Shown here in pieces: positions 33,731 through 42,756 of a stretch of DNA of 64,000 nucleotides. This stretch comes from Herbaspirillum sp. RV1423 (GTDB lineage Bacteria > Pseudomonadota > Gammaproteobacteria > Burkholderiales > Burkholderiaceae_D): positions 62,001-126,000 of the forward strand of contig NZ_CBXX010000005.1 of the NCBI RefSeq assembly GCF_000577615.1. The letters are read 5' to 3'. The translations under genes were made by a program, and so were the position numbers. Position 1 is the stretch's first letter. Each line of letters opens with the position of its first letter. A model generated the notes under the pieces. That model did no database searches, was not told the origin of the DNA, and saw nothing but the letters and a program-made list of their open reading frames with translations.

Positions 33731-36307
33731 TTATACTGCCTCTACAACCACCGGAATATCGATCAGCTTGCGCTCGGCCACCGTCGCCGGACGAATCTGC
33801 CCGCGCTCGTCGACGAACCTGACGTTCTTGTCGGCTTCCTTGCTGTTGACGAAGTGGCGGAAGCGCTTGCGCGTTTCAGGATCGCTCACGGCTTTCTTCC
33901 ATTCGCATTCATAGGTGTCGACCACATGCTGCATGTCGGCTTCCAGTTCGGCGGCGATGCCGAGCTTGTCGTCGATGACTACGCTCTTGAGATAGTCGAG
34001 TCCGCCTTCAAGGCTGTCGCGCCAGGTGCTGGTGCGTTGCAGGCGATCGGCGGTCCGCACGTAGAACATCAGGAAGCGGTCGATGTAGCGGATCATGCTC
34101 GCCTTGTCGAGATCGGAGGCGATCAGCTCGGCGTGGCGCGGCTTCATGCCGCCGTTGCCGCAGACGTACAGATTCCAGCCTTTTTCGGTGGCGATGATAC
34201 CGACGTCCTTGCCTTGCGCTTCCGCGCATTCGCGCGTGCAGCCGGACACGCCGAACTTGATCTTGTGCGGCGAGCGCAGGCCCTTGTAGCGATTTTCCAG
34301 TTCGATCGCCAGGCCGACGCTGTCGTCCACGCCGTAACGGCACCAGGTCGAGCCGACGCAGGATTTGACCGTGCGCAGCGATTTGCCGTAGGCGTGGCCG
34401 GTTTCAAAGCCGGCGGCGATCAGTTCTTCCCAGATGTCCGGCAACTGTTCGACGCGGGCGCCGAACAGGTCGACGCGCTGGCCGCCGGTGATCTTGGTGT
34501 AAAGGCCGTATTTCTTGGCAATCTGTCCGACCGCGATCAGGCCGTCCGGCGTGACTTCGCCGCCGGCCATGCGCGGCACCACCGAATAGGTGCCGTCCTT
34601 CTGGATGTTGCCGAGGAAATAATCGTTCGAGTCCTGCAGGCTGGCATGTTCCTTCTTGAGCACGAAATCATTCCAGCACGACGCCAGGATATTGGCGGCG
34701 ACCGGCTTGCAGATATCGCAGCCGAGGCCCTTGCCGTGTTGCGCCAGCAGTTCGCCGAAGGTCTTGATCTTGTTCACGCGCACCAGATGGTGCAATTCCT
34801 GGCGCGAGTAGGCGAAGTGTTCGCAGACGTGGTTGTTGACGGCCAGGCCTTGCTTCTTCATCTCGGCCTTCATCACCTGCGTCACCAGCGGCACGCAGCC
34901 GCCGCACGACGTGCCTGCCTTGGTGCAGGCTTTGAGGTCGCCGATGTTGGTCGCACCGGACGCCACCGCCATGCACAAGTCACCCTTGGAGACGTTGTTG
35001 CATGAACAGATTTGCGCGGAGTCGGGCAGGGCGTCGACGCCCAGGCCGACCCTGGCCTTGCCGTCGGCTTGCGGCAGGATCAGGAACTCGGGCGATTCCG
35101 GCAATTCGATGCGGTTGAGCATCATTTGCAGCAGCGTGCCGTATTCGGCGGCGTCGCCGACCATGACCGCGCCCAGCAGATGCTTGCCCGATTCGGAGAC
35201 CACGATCTTCTTGTAGATCTGCTTGCGCTCGTCGGTGAACTGGTACGACCGCGCGCCCGCTTCCTTGCCGTGCGGATCGCCGATGCTGGCGACGTCCACG
35301 CCCATGAGCTTCAACTTGGTGCTCATGTCGGCGCCGTTGAATTGCGGCAAGCCGCTGGTATCGTCGTTCAGGTGCGCCAGCAAGTGTCCGGCGGCGATGC
35401 GCGCCATGTCGTAGCCGGGCGCGACCAGGCCGAAGATGCGGCCGTTCCACAAGGCGCATTCGCCGATGGCGTAGATGTCGGTGTCCGAGGTCAGGCAACT
35501 GTTGTCGATCACGATGCCGCCGCGGTCGCCGACTTTCAGGCCGGACTCGCGCGCCAGTTCGTCGCGCGGGCGGATGCCTGCCGAGAACACAATCATGTCG
35601 GTGTCGAGGTGGGTGCCGTCCTCGAAGTTCATGCGGTGCGTGCCAGTCTTGCCATCGACGATTTCGAGCGTGTTCTTTTGCGTATGCGCGGTGACGCCCA
35701 GGTCCTGGATCTTCTGGCGCAGGATGCGGCCGCCGCTGTCGTCGACCTGCACCGCCATGAGACGCGGCGCGAATTCGACCACATGGGTTTCCAGGTTCAT
35801 GTCGCGCAACGCCTTGGCGCATTCCAGGCCGAGCAGGCCGCCGCCGATCACGACGCCGGACCTGGAGCGCTTGCCGCATTCCAGCATGGCTTCGAGGTCT
35901 TCGATGGTGCGATAGACGAAGCAGTCCTTGCGCTGGTTACCCGCGACAGTCGGGACGAACGGATAGGAGCCTGTCGCCATCACGAGCTTGTCGTAAGACA
36001 GCGTTTCGACGGCGCCGCCGACGTTGACGGTCACGGTCTTGGCGGCCACGTCGATATACTGTGCCTTGGCGTTGAGTTTGAGGTCGAAGCTGACCGTGCT
36101 CTTGCCGGCATCGAAAAAGCCGGGCGCGACCAGGGAAAGATCGTCGGCTGTCTTGCCGGCGAAAAATTCCGACAGATGCACGCGGTCGTAGGCCGGGCGC
36201 GGTTCTTCGCACAGCACGGTGACGTTGAGGTCGGCTGCGCCGCTGTCGGCGAGGCATTGCAGGAATTTGTGACCGACCATGCCGTGGCCAATGACGATAA
36301 TGTTCAT
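33731..36307 (-). CDS. nirB: NADH-dependent nitrite reductase large subunit NirB
   Basis: An 858-residue cytoplasmic siroheme enzyme reducing nitrite to ammonium. Order: FAD domain (MNIIVIGHGMVGHKFLQCL), NAD domain (VVIGGGLLGLECAKAL), BFD [2Fe-2S] domain (ICSCNNVSKGDLC... CTKAGTSCGGC), and a ferredoxin-nitrite-reductase half. In the last part, C-x5-C (CVGSTWC) and C-x3-C (CTREC) bind the [4Fe-4S]-siroheme centre. The start at 36307 has GGAGAA upstream. The length is normal. It is second in the operon, 13 bases after the transporter gene. Confidence 0.96.
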   Translation of the reverse strand: MNIIVIGHGMVGHKFLQCLADSGAADLNVTVLCEEPRPAYDRVHLSEFFAGKTADDLSLVAPGFFDAGKSTVSFDLKLNAKAQYIDVAAKTVTVNVGGAVETLSYDKLVMATGSYPFVPTVAGNQRKDCFVYRTIEDLEAMLECGKRSRSGVVIGGGLLGLECAKALRDMNLETHVVEFAPRLMAVQVDDSGGRILRQKIQDLGVTAHTQKNTLEIVDGKTGTHRMNFEDGTHLDTDMIVFSAGIRPRDELARESGLKVGDRGGIVIDNSCLTSDTDIYAIGECALWNGRIFGLVAPGYDMARIAAGHLLAHLNDDTSGLPQFNGADMSTKLKLMGVDVASIGDPHGKEAGARSYQFTDERKQIYKKIVVSESGKHLLGAVMVGDAAEYGTLLQMMLNRIELPESPEFLILPQADGKARVGLGVDALPDSAQICSCNNVSKGDLCMAVASGATNIGDLKACTKAGTSCGGCVPLVTQVMKAEMKKQGLAVNNHVCEHFAYSRQELHHLVRVNKIKTFGELLAQHGKGLGCDICKPVAANILASCWNDFVLKKEHASLQDSNDYFLGNIQKDGTYSVVPRMAGGEVTPDGLIAVGQIAKKYGLYTKITGGQRVDLFGARVEQLPDIWEELIAAGFETGHAYGKSLRTVKSCVGSTWCRYGVDDSVGLAIELENRYKGLRSPHKIKFGVSGCTRECAEAQGKDVGIIATEKGWNLYVCGNGGMKPRHAELIASDLDKASMIRYIDRFLMFYVRTADRLQRTSTWRDSLEGGLDYLKSVVIDDKLGIAAELEADMQHVVDTYECEWKKAVSDPETRKRFRHFVNSKEADKNVRFVDERGQIRPATVAERKLIDIPVVVEAV

Positions 36308-36320
36308 GATCCGGTTCTCC

Positions 36321-37655
36321 TCAGGCGGTGATGTTGCCGGCGGCAAGGACTGCCTCGCCGGTCTTGTCCGTCGTGCTGAAACGCACGGCGACGGCGCACA
36401 GTGCGGAAATCGTCACCAGTACGCCCAGCACGCTCAGCGTTTGCTGGGTGTTGCCGAGTTCCTTCATCAGGAAACCCGCCAGTACCGCGCCGACGTTGCC
36501 GCCTGCGCCGATGATGCCGGCCACGCCGCCCAGCGCCTTGCGGTCGATGAACGGCACCAGTGCATACGTGGCGCCGCAGGCCATGTGCGTAAACAAGCCG
36601 AAGCACAGCATGGCGACCACCGCCAGCGCGGCGTTGCCGGCATGCGCAAACCACAGCAGGCCGAGGCCTTCGCCCAGCATCATGACAAACAGCAGCAGGG
36701 CGCGGCGATTGAGGCCACCGACCCGCGCCATCCTGTCGGAGACGATGCCGCCCAGCGCGCGGGCAAACAAGGCCAGCAGGCCGAAGCTGGCGGCCGCGAT
36801 GCCGGCGCTTTTCAGCGACAGGCCGAAGTGGTCGACGTAGTAAATGGCGGCGATGTTGTGGATGAAGATTTCCACGCCGAAGCAGGCGCCGTAGGTGATG
36901 AACAGCATCCACACGCGGTAGTTGGCGCTGGCGGCGCGAAAGCTTTCCCAACCGCCTTTTTTCCCGCCTTCGACGGCGATGCCGGCGGCACGCAGTTCAT
37001 CGAAATTGCCCTGCGGACAATCTTGCGTGAAGTGCCAGTACGCCGCGGCCATGAAGAGCATCAGCAGGCCCGGCACCAGCAGCGCGACGCGCCAGCCGAG
37101 GTTGTCGCCCACGCCCAGCATCAGCGCAGCGGCCAGCAACAACGGCATCAGGCCTTGCGCGACGCCGCCGCCGGCATTGCCCCAGCCGGCGGTCGCGGCG
37201 TTGGCGGTGCCCACCACGTTCGGCGCGAACATCACCGAGGTGTGATACTGCGTGATCACGAAGCTGGCGCCGACGGCGCCGATGCACAGGCGGAAGAACA
37301 GGAAGCTCTCATAGGTTTGCGAAAAGCCGACGCCGATCACCGGGATCGCGCCGAGCAGCAGCAGGCCGGTGTAGGTCTTGCGCGGACCGTAGCGGTCGCA
37401 CAGAGGGCCGACGATCAGGCGCACCAGGATGGTCACGGCGACCGCGGCGATGTTGATGTTGGCGATCTGGTCCAACGTCAGGCCGAGCTGGCCCTTGATC
37501 ACCGGCATCAGCGGCGCGCAGGCGAACCAGGCAAAGAAGCACACGAAGAAAGCCATCCAGGTCAGATGGAAAACGCGCATCTGCGGCGACGCGATGGAAA
37601 AGAGTTGAATCCTGTTTGCCTTGCTGAATTGCGTGGTAGCAGCGGTATCGGCCAT
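36321..37655 (-). CDS. narK: NarK-type nitrate/nitrite transporter (MFS, NNP family)
   Basis: A 444-residue, 12-helix nitrate/nitrite porter. The family nitrate signature is seen twice: AGWGNAGGGVAQG in helix 5 and GGVAGIIGAGGNVGAVL in helix 11. Conserved arginines lie near the substrate path (RLIVGPLCDRYGPRKT and FRLCIGAVGASFVITQYHTSVMF). It is the first gene of the nitrate operon, and its start at 37655 is only about a dozen bases after the U-run of a leader terminator. An assimilatory nitrate importer is the natural reading; nitrite export is possible in this family. Confidence 0.93.
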   Translation of the reverse strand: MADTAATTQFSKANRIQLFSIASPQMRVFHLTWMAFFVCFFAWFACAPLMPVIKGQLGLTLDQIANINIAAVAVTILVRLIVGPLCDRYGPRKTYTGLLLLGAIPVIGVGFSQTYESFLFFRLCIGAVGASFVITQYHTSVMFAPNVVGTANAATAGWGNAGGGVAQGLMPLLLAAALMLGVGDNLGWRVALLVPGLLMLFMAAAYWHFTQDCPQGNFDELRAAGIAVEGGKKGGWESFRAASANYRVWMLFITYGACFGVEIFIHNIAAIYYVDHFGLSLKSAGIAAASFGLLALFARALGGIVSDRMARVGGLNRRALLLFVMMLGEGLGLLWFAHAGNAALAVVAMLCFGLFTHMACGATYALVPFIDRKALGGVAGIIGAGGNVGAVLAGFLMKELGNTQQTLSVLGVLVTISALCAVAVRFSTTDKTGEAVLAAGNITA

Positions 37656-37667
37656 TTTTATCCCGTT

Positions 37668-37722
37668 AAAAACAAAAAGGCGCCCGCTCAGCCAGGCAAC
37701 AATGCCAAGCTAAGCGGACGCC
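37668..37722 (-). terminator. Leader terminator of the nitrate assimilation operon
   Basis: Read on the minus strand, GGCGTCCGCTTAGC (37722 down to 37709) pairs with GCTGAGCGGGCGCC (37692 down to 37679). All 14 positions pair, with two G-U, and an inner GGCA/TGCC extension is present. TTTTTGTTTTT follows. It ends 13 bases before the first start codon, so read-through must be regulated for the operon to be expressed. Confidence 0.92.
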
Positions 37723-37733
37723 GTTGTCCTGCA

Positions 37734-37791
37734 GATCCGTCTTTAGATCGGCATTAAAAATAGTGGAAAGGGGTGGATCGTCGTTGATCCA
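37734..37791 (-). promoter_or_regulatory. ANTAR-type dual hexaloop antitermination element
   Basis: Two hairpins on the minus strand. P1 (37774-37791) is stem TGGATC/GATCCA with loop AACGAC. P2 (37734-37749) is stem GATCT/GGATC (one G-U closing pair) with loop AAAGAC. Both loops are six bases with A at position 1 and G at position 4, the rule for RNAs bound by ANTAR proteins such as NasR, EutV and NasT. They sit just upstream of the terminator, as required for antitermination. The NasT/NasR gene itself is not in this window. Confidence 0.88.
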
Positions 37792-37803
37792 TGCCTGCTC
37801 TTA

Positions 37804-37819
37804 TGCAAAGCTTGTGCCA
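37804..37819 (-). promoter_or_regulatory. Sigma-54 promoter of the nitrate assimilation operon
   Basis: On the minus strand TGGCAC, five bases, then TTGCA matches the -24/-12 consensus exactly. Transcription would start near 37793, about two bases before the P1 hairpin of the leader, a tight fit. NtrC activation is expected, but I see no clear NtrC dyad upstream. The remaining gap to the next gene (37820-38121) shows nothing else I can name. Confidence 0.9.
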
Positions 37820-38121
37820 GAAAGGCGGATTCCCTGATGCAGCATGGTTTTGGGGCGCGAAGAGGTGCGCCCGCAACAGGGGCGATGACAAAAATATATG
37901 TCATGTTGTGATGTGTTGCGGTGCAGGCCGCCCGCAAATGGTGCGCTGCACTGAGCGTTTTTGGTCAGAAAGGGAATGGCCTGGACTTGCCGCCTTGCAA
38001 GCCGGATGCCGGAAAATCCGGCGTCTTGCAGGATCAGGCAATCCTCCGGCAGCATTGGTCTACCGCATCGCATGGCCCGGCTCGTACCATGTCCGGCATG
38101 TTCACTCAAGCGGGAACCGAC

Positions 38122-39570
38122 ATGCAACACATCAACGACATCTATATCAACGGCCAGTTCGTCCAGCCGCACGGCACGGAAACCATGGAACTGATCAACC
38201 CGACCGACAAGACCGTCATTGCCGTCGTCCGGCTGGCCGACGAAGAAGACGCGCGCCACGCCATCGCGGCGGCAAAGGCGGCTTACAAGACCTTTTCCCG
38301 CAGCAGCAAGGAAGCACGCACTGGTTATTTGCAACGCCTGCATGACGCCGTCCAGCGCCGTGCGCCCGAACTGATCGAAGCCATGATTCGCGAATACGGC
38401 GGCACGCGCCGCATGTGCACCGCGACGGTGGCGCGTTCGGCCGCCAGTTTCCTGCAATCGATCGAACTGTTGCAGACATTCGACTTCGTGCGCCAGGCCG
38501 GCAGCGCGCGCGTCACCATGGAGCCGCTCGGCGTGGTCGGCCTGATCACGCCGTGGAACGCCAACTACGGCTTCATCTGCAGCAAGCTGGCAACCACACT
38601 GGTGGCCGGCAGCACGGCGGTGATCAAGCCCAGTGAACTGAGCGCCATGCAGACGCAACTGCTTACGCAATGCCTGCACGAAGCCGGTCTGCCGCCGGGC
38701 GTCTTCAACGTCGTCACCGGCCGCGGCGACACCGTCGGCGCAGAAATCACGCGCCATCCCGACATCGCCAAAATATCTTTCACCGGCTCGACCGCCGTCG
38801 GTAAACAGATCGCGCGCGGCGCCGTCGACACCATGAAGCGCGTCACGCTGGAACTCGGCGGAAAATCGCCCAACGTTCTGCTCGACGACGCCGATCTGGC
38901 AACGGCCGTCCCGCAGGCGGTCATGGCCGCCTCGTTTAACAACGGCCAGGCGTGCCTGGCGGGAACGCGGCTGATCGTGCCCGAACATCGCCTCGACGAA
39001 GTCAAACAACTGGTGAGGCAGGCTGTGGCGGCCATGAAGGTCGGCAATCCGGGCGATGAAGACACCGTCGTCGGCCCGCTGGTCACGCAAAAGCAATATG
39101 AGCGCGTGCAGGGCTATATCCGCCTCGGCATCGAAGAAGGCGCCGAATTGCTGGTCGGCGGCGAAGGGCATCCGGAAGGGCTGGAGCAGGGGTACTTCGT
39201 CAAGCCGACGGTGTTCGTCAACGTCCGCAACGACATGCGCATCGCGCGCGAAGAGATCTTCGGACCGGTGTTGTCGATCCTGACCTATCGCACCGAAGAG
39301 GAAGCCGTCGAGATCGCCAACGACACCGTCTACGGCTTGCACGGCTACGTCAGCGGACGCGACCTGGAGCGCGCCAACCGCGTGGCGTCGCAGATCGTGG
39401 CCGGTCGCATCTTCATCAACGGTCTGTACGACGAACCGCGCGCGCCGTTCGGCGGCTTCAAGCAATCCGGCATCGGCCGCGAATTCGGCCCCTACGGCCT
39501 GGAAGCGTATGTTGAACCGAAAGCCATCATTGGTTACGATGTTCCCGTCCATGAAAACGCCAGCCGCTAA
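38122..39570 (+). CDS. NAD(P)-dependent aldehyde dehydrogenase, substrate unknown
   Basis: A 482-residue ALDH-superfamily enzyme. Landmarks: PWNANYGFICSKLATTLVAGSTAVIKPSE (substrate/cofactor region, catalytic-site Asn and Lys), FTGSTAVGKQIA, LELGGKSPNVLLDDA (general-base Glu) and FNNGQACLAGTR (nucleophile Cys). FGPVLSI, and PFGGFKQSGIGREFG at the C-terminus, complete the fold. ATG 38122 (MQHINDIYINGQF) is chosen; ATG 38098 is also possible. The last 20 bases overlap the start of an AraC regulator on the same strand, suggesting joint expression. The aldehyde is not predictable from the sequence. Confidence 0.88.
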   Translation: MQHINDIYINGQFVQPHGTETMELINPTDKTVIAVVRLADEEDARHAIAAAKAAYKTFSRSSKEARTGYLQRLHDAVQRRAPELIEAMIREYGGTRRMCTATVARSAASFLQSIELLQTFDFVRQAGSARVTMEPLGVVGLITPWNANYGFICSKLATTLVAGSTAVIKPSELSAMQTQLLTQCLHEAGLPPGVFNVVTGRGDTVGAEITRHPDIAKISFTGSTAVGKQIARGAVDTMKRVTLELGGKSPNVLLDDADLATAVPQAVMAASFNNGQACLAGTRLIVPEHRLDEVKQLVRQAVAAMKVGNPGDEDTVVGPLVTQKQYERVQGYIRLGIEEGAELLVGGEGHPEGLEQGYFVKPTVFVNVRNDMRIAREEIFGPVLSILTYRTEEEAVEIANDTVYGLHGYVSGRDLERANRVASQIVAGRIFINGLYDEPRAPFGGFKQSGIGREFGPYGLEAYVEPKAIIGYDVPVHENASR

Positions 39571-40495
39571 TCCCGCCGAACCTGCTGCTTCCGACCCGCT
39601 GGCGCAACTGCGGGCGCAAGTCGCCACGCACTTCGATGGCGTGCCGCCTGGGCAGCGCGACGTGCATACCGCGATTCCTTATCTGTCCTTCATCCGGCTG
39701 AGCCAGCCCACGGCGCTCAATCGCGGCATGCTGGAGCCGTCGATGTGCCTGGTCGTGCAGGGCCGCAAGAAGATATTGATCGGCAATAGCGTGAGTCACT
39801 ACGGCGTCGGCGCCTATGTGCTGTCGGCAATCGATCTGCCGGTGTCGGGACAGATCGTCGAAGCGAGCGCGGAGCTGCCGTACTATGGCGTGCGCATCGA
39901 GCTCGACCCGAGGGAGATTGCGGCGCTCATCATCGAGCTCGATATCGCCGCCCCGCCCAAGCGCACTTCGCGCGTCGGCGCCTATGTGGATGAATCGGAT
40001 AGCGAGTTGCAGCAGGCTTTCCTGCGGCTGGTGGCGCTGCTGAAAACCCCCCGGGACATCCCGGCCATGTCGCGCATCCTCAAGCAGGAAATCATGTACC
40101 GCCTGATTGCGGCGAAGAACGGCGACGTGCTGTACCACACCGTGCTGGCGCATTACCAGGAAAAGGGCGTCAACGACGCCATCCGCTGGATCAAGGAAAA
40201 TTACGCCCAGCCAATGTCGATCGAACAACTGGCAAAGCAGGTGCGCATGAGCGTGTCGACGCTGCATCATCGCTTCAAGGCCGCTACCGTCATGAGCCCG
40301 CTGCAATACCAGAAGCAGACGAGGTTGCTGGAAGCGCGCCGCATGCTGATGACCGGCAGCATGGAGGCGGCCACGGTGGGCTACCGGGTCGGCTATGAAA
40401 GCCCGTCGCAATTCAGCCGCGAATACCGCCGCCTGTTCGGCGCGTCGCCGTTGCAGGATGTCGAGTTTCTGAAGCAGCACATCGTCGAGACATAA
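39551..40495 (+). CDS. AraC-family regulator with AraC-type N-terminal domain
   Basis: About 314 residues, starting at ATG 39551 (39539 is an alternative). The N-terminal cupin-like ligand domain reads YLSFIRLSQPTALNRGMLEPSMCLVVQGRKKILIGN and YVLSAIDLPVSGQIVEAS. The C-terminal double helix-turn-helix reads AIRWIKENYAQPMSIEQLAKQVRMSVSTLHHRFKAATVMSPLQYQKQTRLLEARRMLMTG and VGYRVGYESPSQFSREYRRLFGASP. This N-terminal type often controls alcohol or aldehyde oxidation genes, which agrees with the overlapping aldehyde dehydrogenase gene. It is convergent with the glycosylase gene. Confidence 0.9.
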   Translation: MKTPAANPAEPAASDPLAQLRAQVATHFDGVPPGQRDVHTAIPYLSFIRLSQPTALNRGMLEPSMCLVVQGRKKILIGNSVSHYGVGAYVLSAIDLPVSGQIVEASAELPYYGVRIELDPREIAALIIELDIAAPPKRTSRVGAYVDESDSELQQAFLRLVALLKTPRDIPAMSRILKQEIMYRLIAAKNGDVLYHTVLAHYQEKGVNDAIRWIKENYAQPMSIEQLAKQVRMSVSTLHHRFKAATVMSPLQYQKQTRLLEARRMLMTGSMEAATVGYRVGYESPSQFSREYRRLFGASPLQDVEFLKQHIVET

Positions 40496-40508
40496 GCGCC
40501 GCGTTGCA

Positions 40509-41678
40509 TTACCGCGTGCGCGCCATGCGCATCGACTGCTTCTGGAATTGCTCGAAACGATGCAACTCCTGCTCGACGGCCGTCTTCAGCGGCTTCGATT
40601 TTTTCGCGATCCAGGTCCATTTCTGCACCAGCAGCTTACCGGCCTGCCGGTCCATCTTGAGATCAAGCGCGGCAACGATCTCGTCGCCCGCCAATACCGG
40701 CAACGCGAAATAGCCGAGCACACGCTTTTCGGCGGGCACATAAGCTTCAAAACGATGCGCGTAGCCGAAAAACAGTTCCAGCCGCTTGCGCTGGATCACC
40801 AGCGGATCGAATGGCGAGAGGATATGCACGCGCTGTGCAGAGGCGGGTTCGGTGACCTCTTCCAGCAACGCCGGTTCGATCCAGTGCTGGCTCCTGGGGG
40901 CGCCGTCGATGTGCACGGCCAGCAGTTGCCTGCGCCTGACCGCCGCATCGATCAGTTCCCTGACCAGCGACTTCGCATGGACGCTGCCGTAGCAGATCGA
41001 CTCCAGGCTGACCATGCCTTGCGCTTGCAGTGCACGGCGCAGCAGATATTGTGCGAACTGTTTTTCTTTCACCGGCTGCGGACGCCGCTGCCAGCCGAAA
41101 TGGCGTCCCGCCAGTTCGTAGGTCTTGAGCATGCCGGTACGCTTGCTGATCACCAGGTCGCCGATGAAGAATCCCCATCTCAGCGCGCTCCGGGATGGTT
41201 TGCGGCTGCCCCAGGGGTGGGTCTTTTCGACCAGCACCTCATCTTCGATATCGCGAATGGACAAGCCGCCTTCCTTGCGGATGCGCTTGAGCAGCGCGGC
41301 ATAGTCGGCCTCGTCCACACCGGCGAAAGAGGAATGCGGATTAAGCCGGCGCTGTTCCATCGCAGGCAGGAAATGGCGGAAATCCGTCGTCGGTACATAA
41401 GCCAGCGCATGCGTCCAGTATTCGAACACCGACTTGTCCACCGACTGGGCCTGTTCGAGGTCGGTCGGCTTGTATGCGGGAATGCGCGTGTAGAGGATGT
41501 GATGGTGGCTGCGCTCGATGACGTTGATGGTGTCGATCTGCACGTAACCGAGATGCTCGGCGGCCAGCCGCACGGCGTCGGGACCCTTGCCGAAGGGAGC
41601 CAATTCGTCGAGCCGCTGGGCGCGCAACCAGATGGCGCGCGCCTGGGCGGGATGAAGGGCAAGCGAAGCGATGCTCAT
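40509..41678 (-). CDS. YcaQ/AlkZ-type winged-helix DNA glycosylase
   Basis: A 389-residue HTH_42 protein of the AlkZ/YcaQ family, which unhook interstrand DNA crosslinks or remove bulky alkylated bases. The catalytic Q-x-D/Q motif is visible as HLGYVQIDTINVIERSHHHILYTRIPAY. Other family parts are EYWTHALAYVP, HPWGSRKPSRSALRWGFFIGDLVISKRTGM and LSPFDPLVIQRKRLELFFGYAHRFEAYVPAEKRVLGYFALPVLAGDEIVAALDLKMDR. ATG 41678 is chosen; the frame stays open another 315 bases upstream, but without family similarity. QID fits the YcaQ (QxD-type) subgroup rather than the QxQ-type AlkZ. Confidence 0.88.
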   Translation of the reverse strand: MSIASLALHPAQARAIWLRAQRLDELAPFGKGPDAVRLAAEHLGYVQIDTINVIERSHHHILYTRIPAYKPTDLEQAQSVDKSVFEYWTHALAYVPTTDFRHFLPAMEQRRLNPHSSFAGVDEADYAALLKRIRKEGGLSIRDIEDEVLVEKTHPWGSRKPSRSALRWGFFIGDLVISKRTGMLKTYELAGRHFGWQRRPQPVKEKQFAQYLLRRALQAQGMVSLESICYGSVHAKSLVRELIDAAVRRRQLLAVHIDGAPRSQHWIEPALLEEVTEPASAQRVHILSPFDPLVIQRKRLELFFGYAHRFEAYVPAEKRVLGYFALPVLAGDEIVAALDLKMDRQAGKLLVQKWTWIAKKSKPLKTAVEQELHRFEQFQKQSMRMARTR

Positions 41679-41769
41679 TGTCGGTCGGTCCAAGGATATC
41701 TGTTCAAGAAGGAGGATGGCGAAATTGTAGAGAGTTTCGCCGAAGCGCGTGAGAGAGGGCAGCGCGAGG

Positions 41770-42756
41770 ATGGAGAAAGAATGGAAAAGTAAAGTCGATG
41801 ATATATATCCCGTCGTGCACACCCAATTCGTACCGACTGTACCGCTAGATGAAAGCAAAGAGGCTTTGCGTAGGCAACAGGAGGCTTCAAGGTTGGAGGC
41901 GAGAGTCATCGAGTCGGCCAAGGTAATTTCCGAAGCTGATGAGAGACATTTCAGACTGGCGAAAGAGTATATCAAGAATATATTCCCCGACATGGCGAAG
42001 AGCTACCGCGATTTCAAGTGGCAAATTGAGTTTGCTAGAGTATTAGAGGAAATTGCAAAGCTTCAGGATCGGGATTTTTATTCAGCCATTAACAAGGAGG
42101 GAATTCATCAGGCGACGACTGTATTATTGAAAGACAAAGAATACAAAGGATACCAACCGCCTTCGGTACAGGACTTCCTTGAACTTGCGCTAAATAAAAC
42201 ATTAGTTCATGCGTTCGATGGGATTTATAAAAAAGGTAAGCCGTATTGGTCCAAAACGCCGGATGGCACAGAGATTGATCCGACCGGGACTGTCAAAAAA
42301 GTGCCGATCGATATCACGCCCAGCATCAGAACGGATTATTCCGGCTATGACGTCAAAGAATTCTTATATCAACTTCAAAAGGCGCTTGAAAATCCACCTG
42401 GGGATACGGCTGCACAACTCATGCGTGTCCACGGAAAATGGACGGAGGACGATATAGTGATGGCAAAACAGATAGGCGCCTTTGTCGTCAGGGCTTTTGA
42501 ATCCCTGGGATACATACCGATTATCGGCACGCCGGCGGCCGTGGCCATGGTTGCGCGGCCAATCGCCTCAGGGATGGTTAACTTCATTCAGCGAAGAGTG
42601 AATGAGGGGGGGACTTTTGGGAAGGAGGACGTCAAGGATTTGGCTGGCGTTGCCTGGACAGCCGTTGGGCTAAGAATACCGGCCAAACCGGCGAAGAAGG
42701 CTATCCCTTTTATAGTGGGCCATGTTGCCGTAGGTGAAGGAATAGCAAGAATTTAG
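41770..42756 (+). CDS. Orphan protein, AT-rich gene of unknown function
   Basis: A 328-residue protein (MEKEWKSKVDDIYPVVHTQF...; ATG 41749 is an alternative start) that I cannot assign. The N-terminal 150 residues are helical, charged and coiled-coil-like (DESKEALRRQQEASRLEARVIESAKVISEADERHFRLAKEY...). The middle is hydrophilic with a Gly/Pro/Thr-rich loop. Near the end are two amphipathic or hydrophobic stretches (IPIIGTPAAVAMVARPIASGMVNFI and IPFIVGHVAVGEGIARI). Codon use is less G/C-biased at third positions than the neighbours, suggesting acquired DNA. The C-terminal hydrophobic helices could mean a membrane-active or secreted effector, but nothing here proves it. Confidence 0.6.
   Translation: MEKEWKSKVDDIYPVVHTQFVPTVPLDESKEALRRQQEASRLEARVIESAKVISEADERHFRLAKEYIKNIFPDMAKSYRDFKWQIEFARVLEEIAKLQDRDFYSAINKEGIHQATTVLLKDKEYKGYQPPSVQDFLELALNKTLVHAFDGIYKKGKPYWSKTPDGTEIDPTGTVKKVPIDITPSIRTDYSGYDVKEFLYQLQKALENPPGDTAAQLMRVHGKWTEDDIVMAKQIGAFVVRAFESLGYIPIIGTPAAVAMVARPIASGMVNFIQRRVNEGGTFGKEDVKDLAGVAWTAVGLRIPAKPAKKAIPFIVGHVAVGEGIARI

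Noticed and set aside
36279-37757. 492-codon open frame on the plus strand
   Set aside because: It is antisense to the NarK-type transporter and its leader; His/Gln/Arg-rich composition is typical of shadow frames in high-G+C DNA.
37850-37960. NtrC-binding dyads upstream of the sigma-54 promoter
   Set aside because: GTGC/GCAC-like words occur near 37923-37952 but not with the spacing of an NtrC site, so none was called.
37801-39627. 608-codon open frame antisense to the aldehyde dehydrogenase
   Set aside because: It covers the opposite strand of a well-supported enzyme and the leader of the nitrate operon, with no recognisable motifs.
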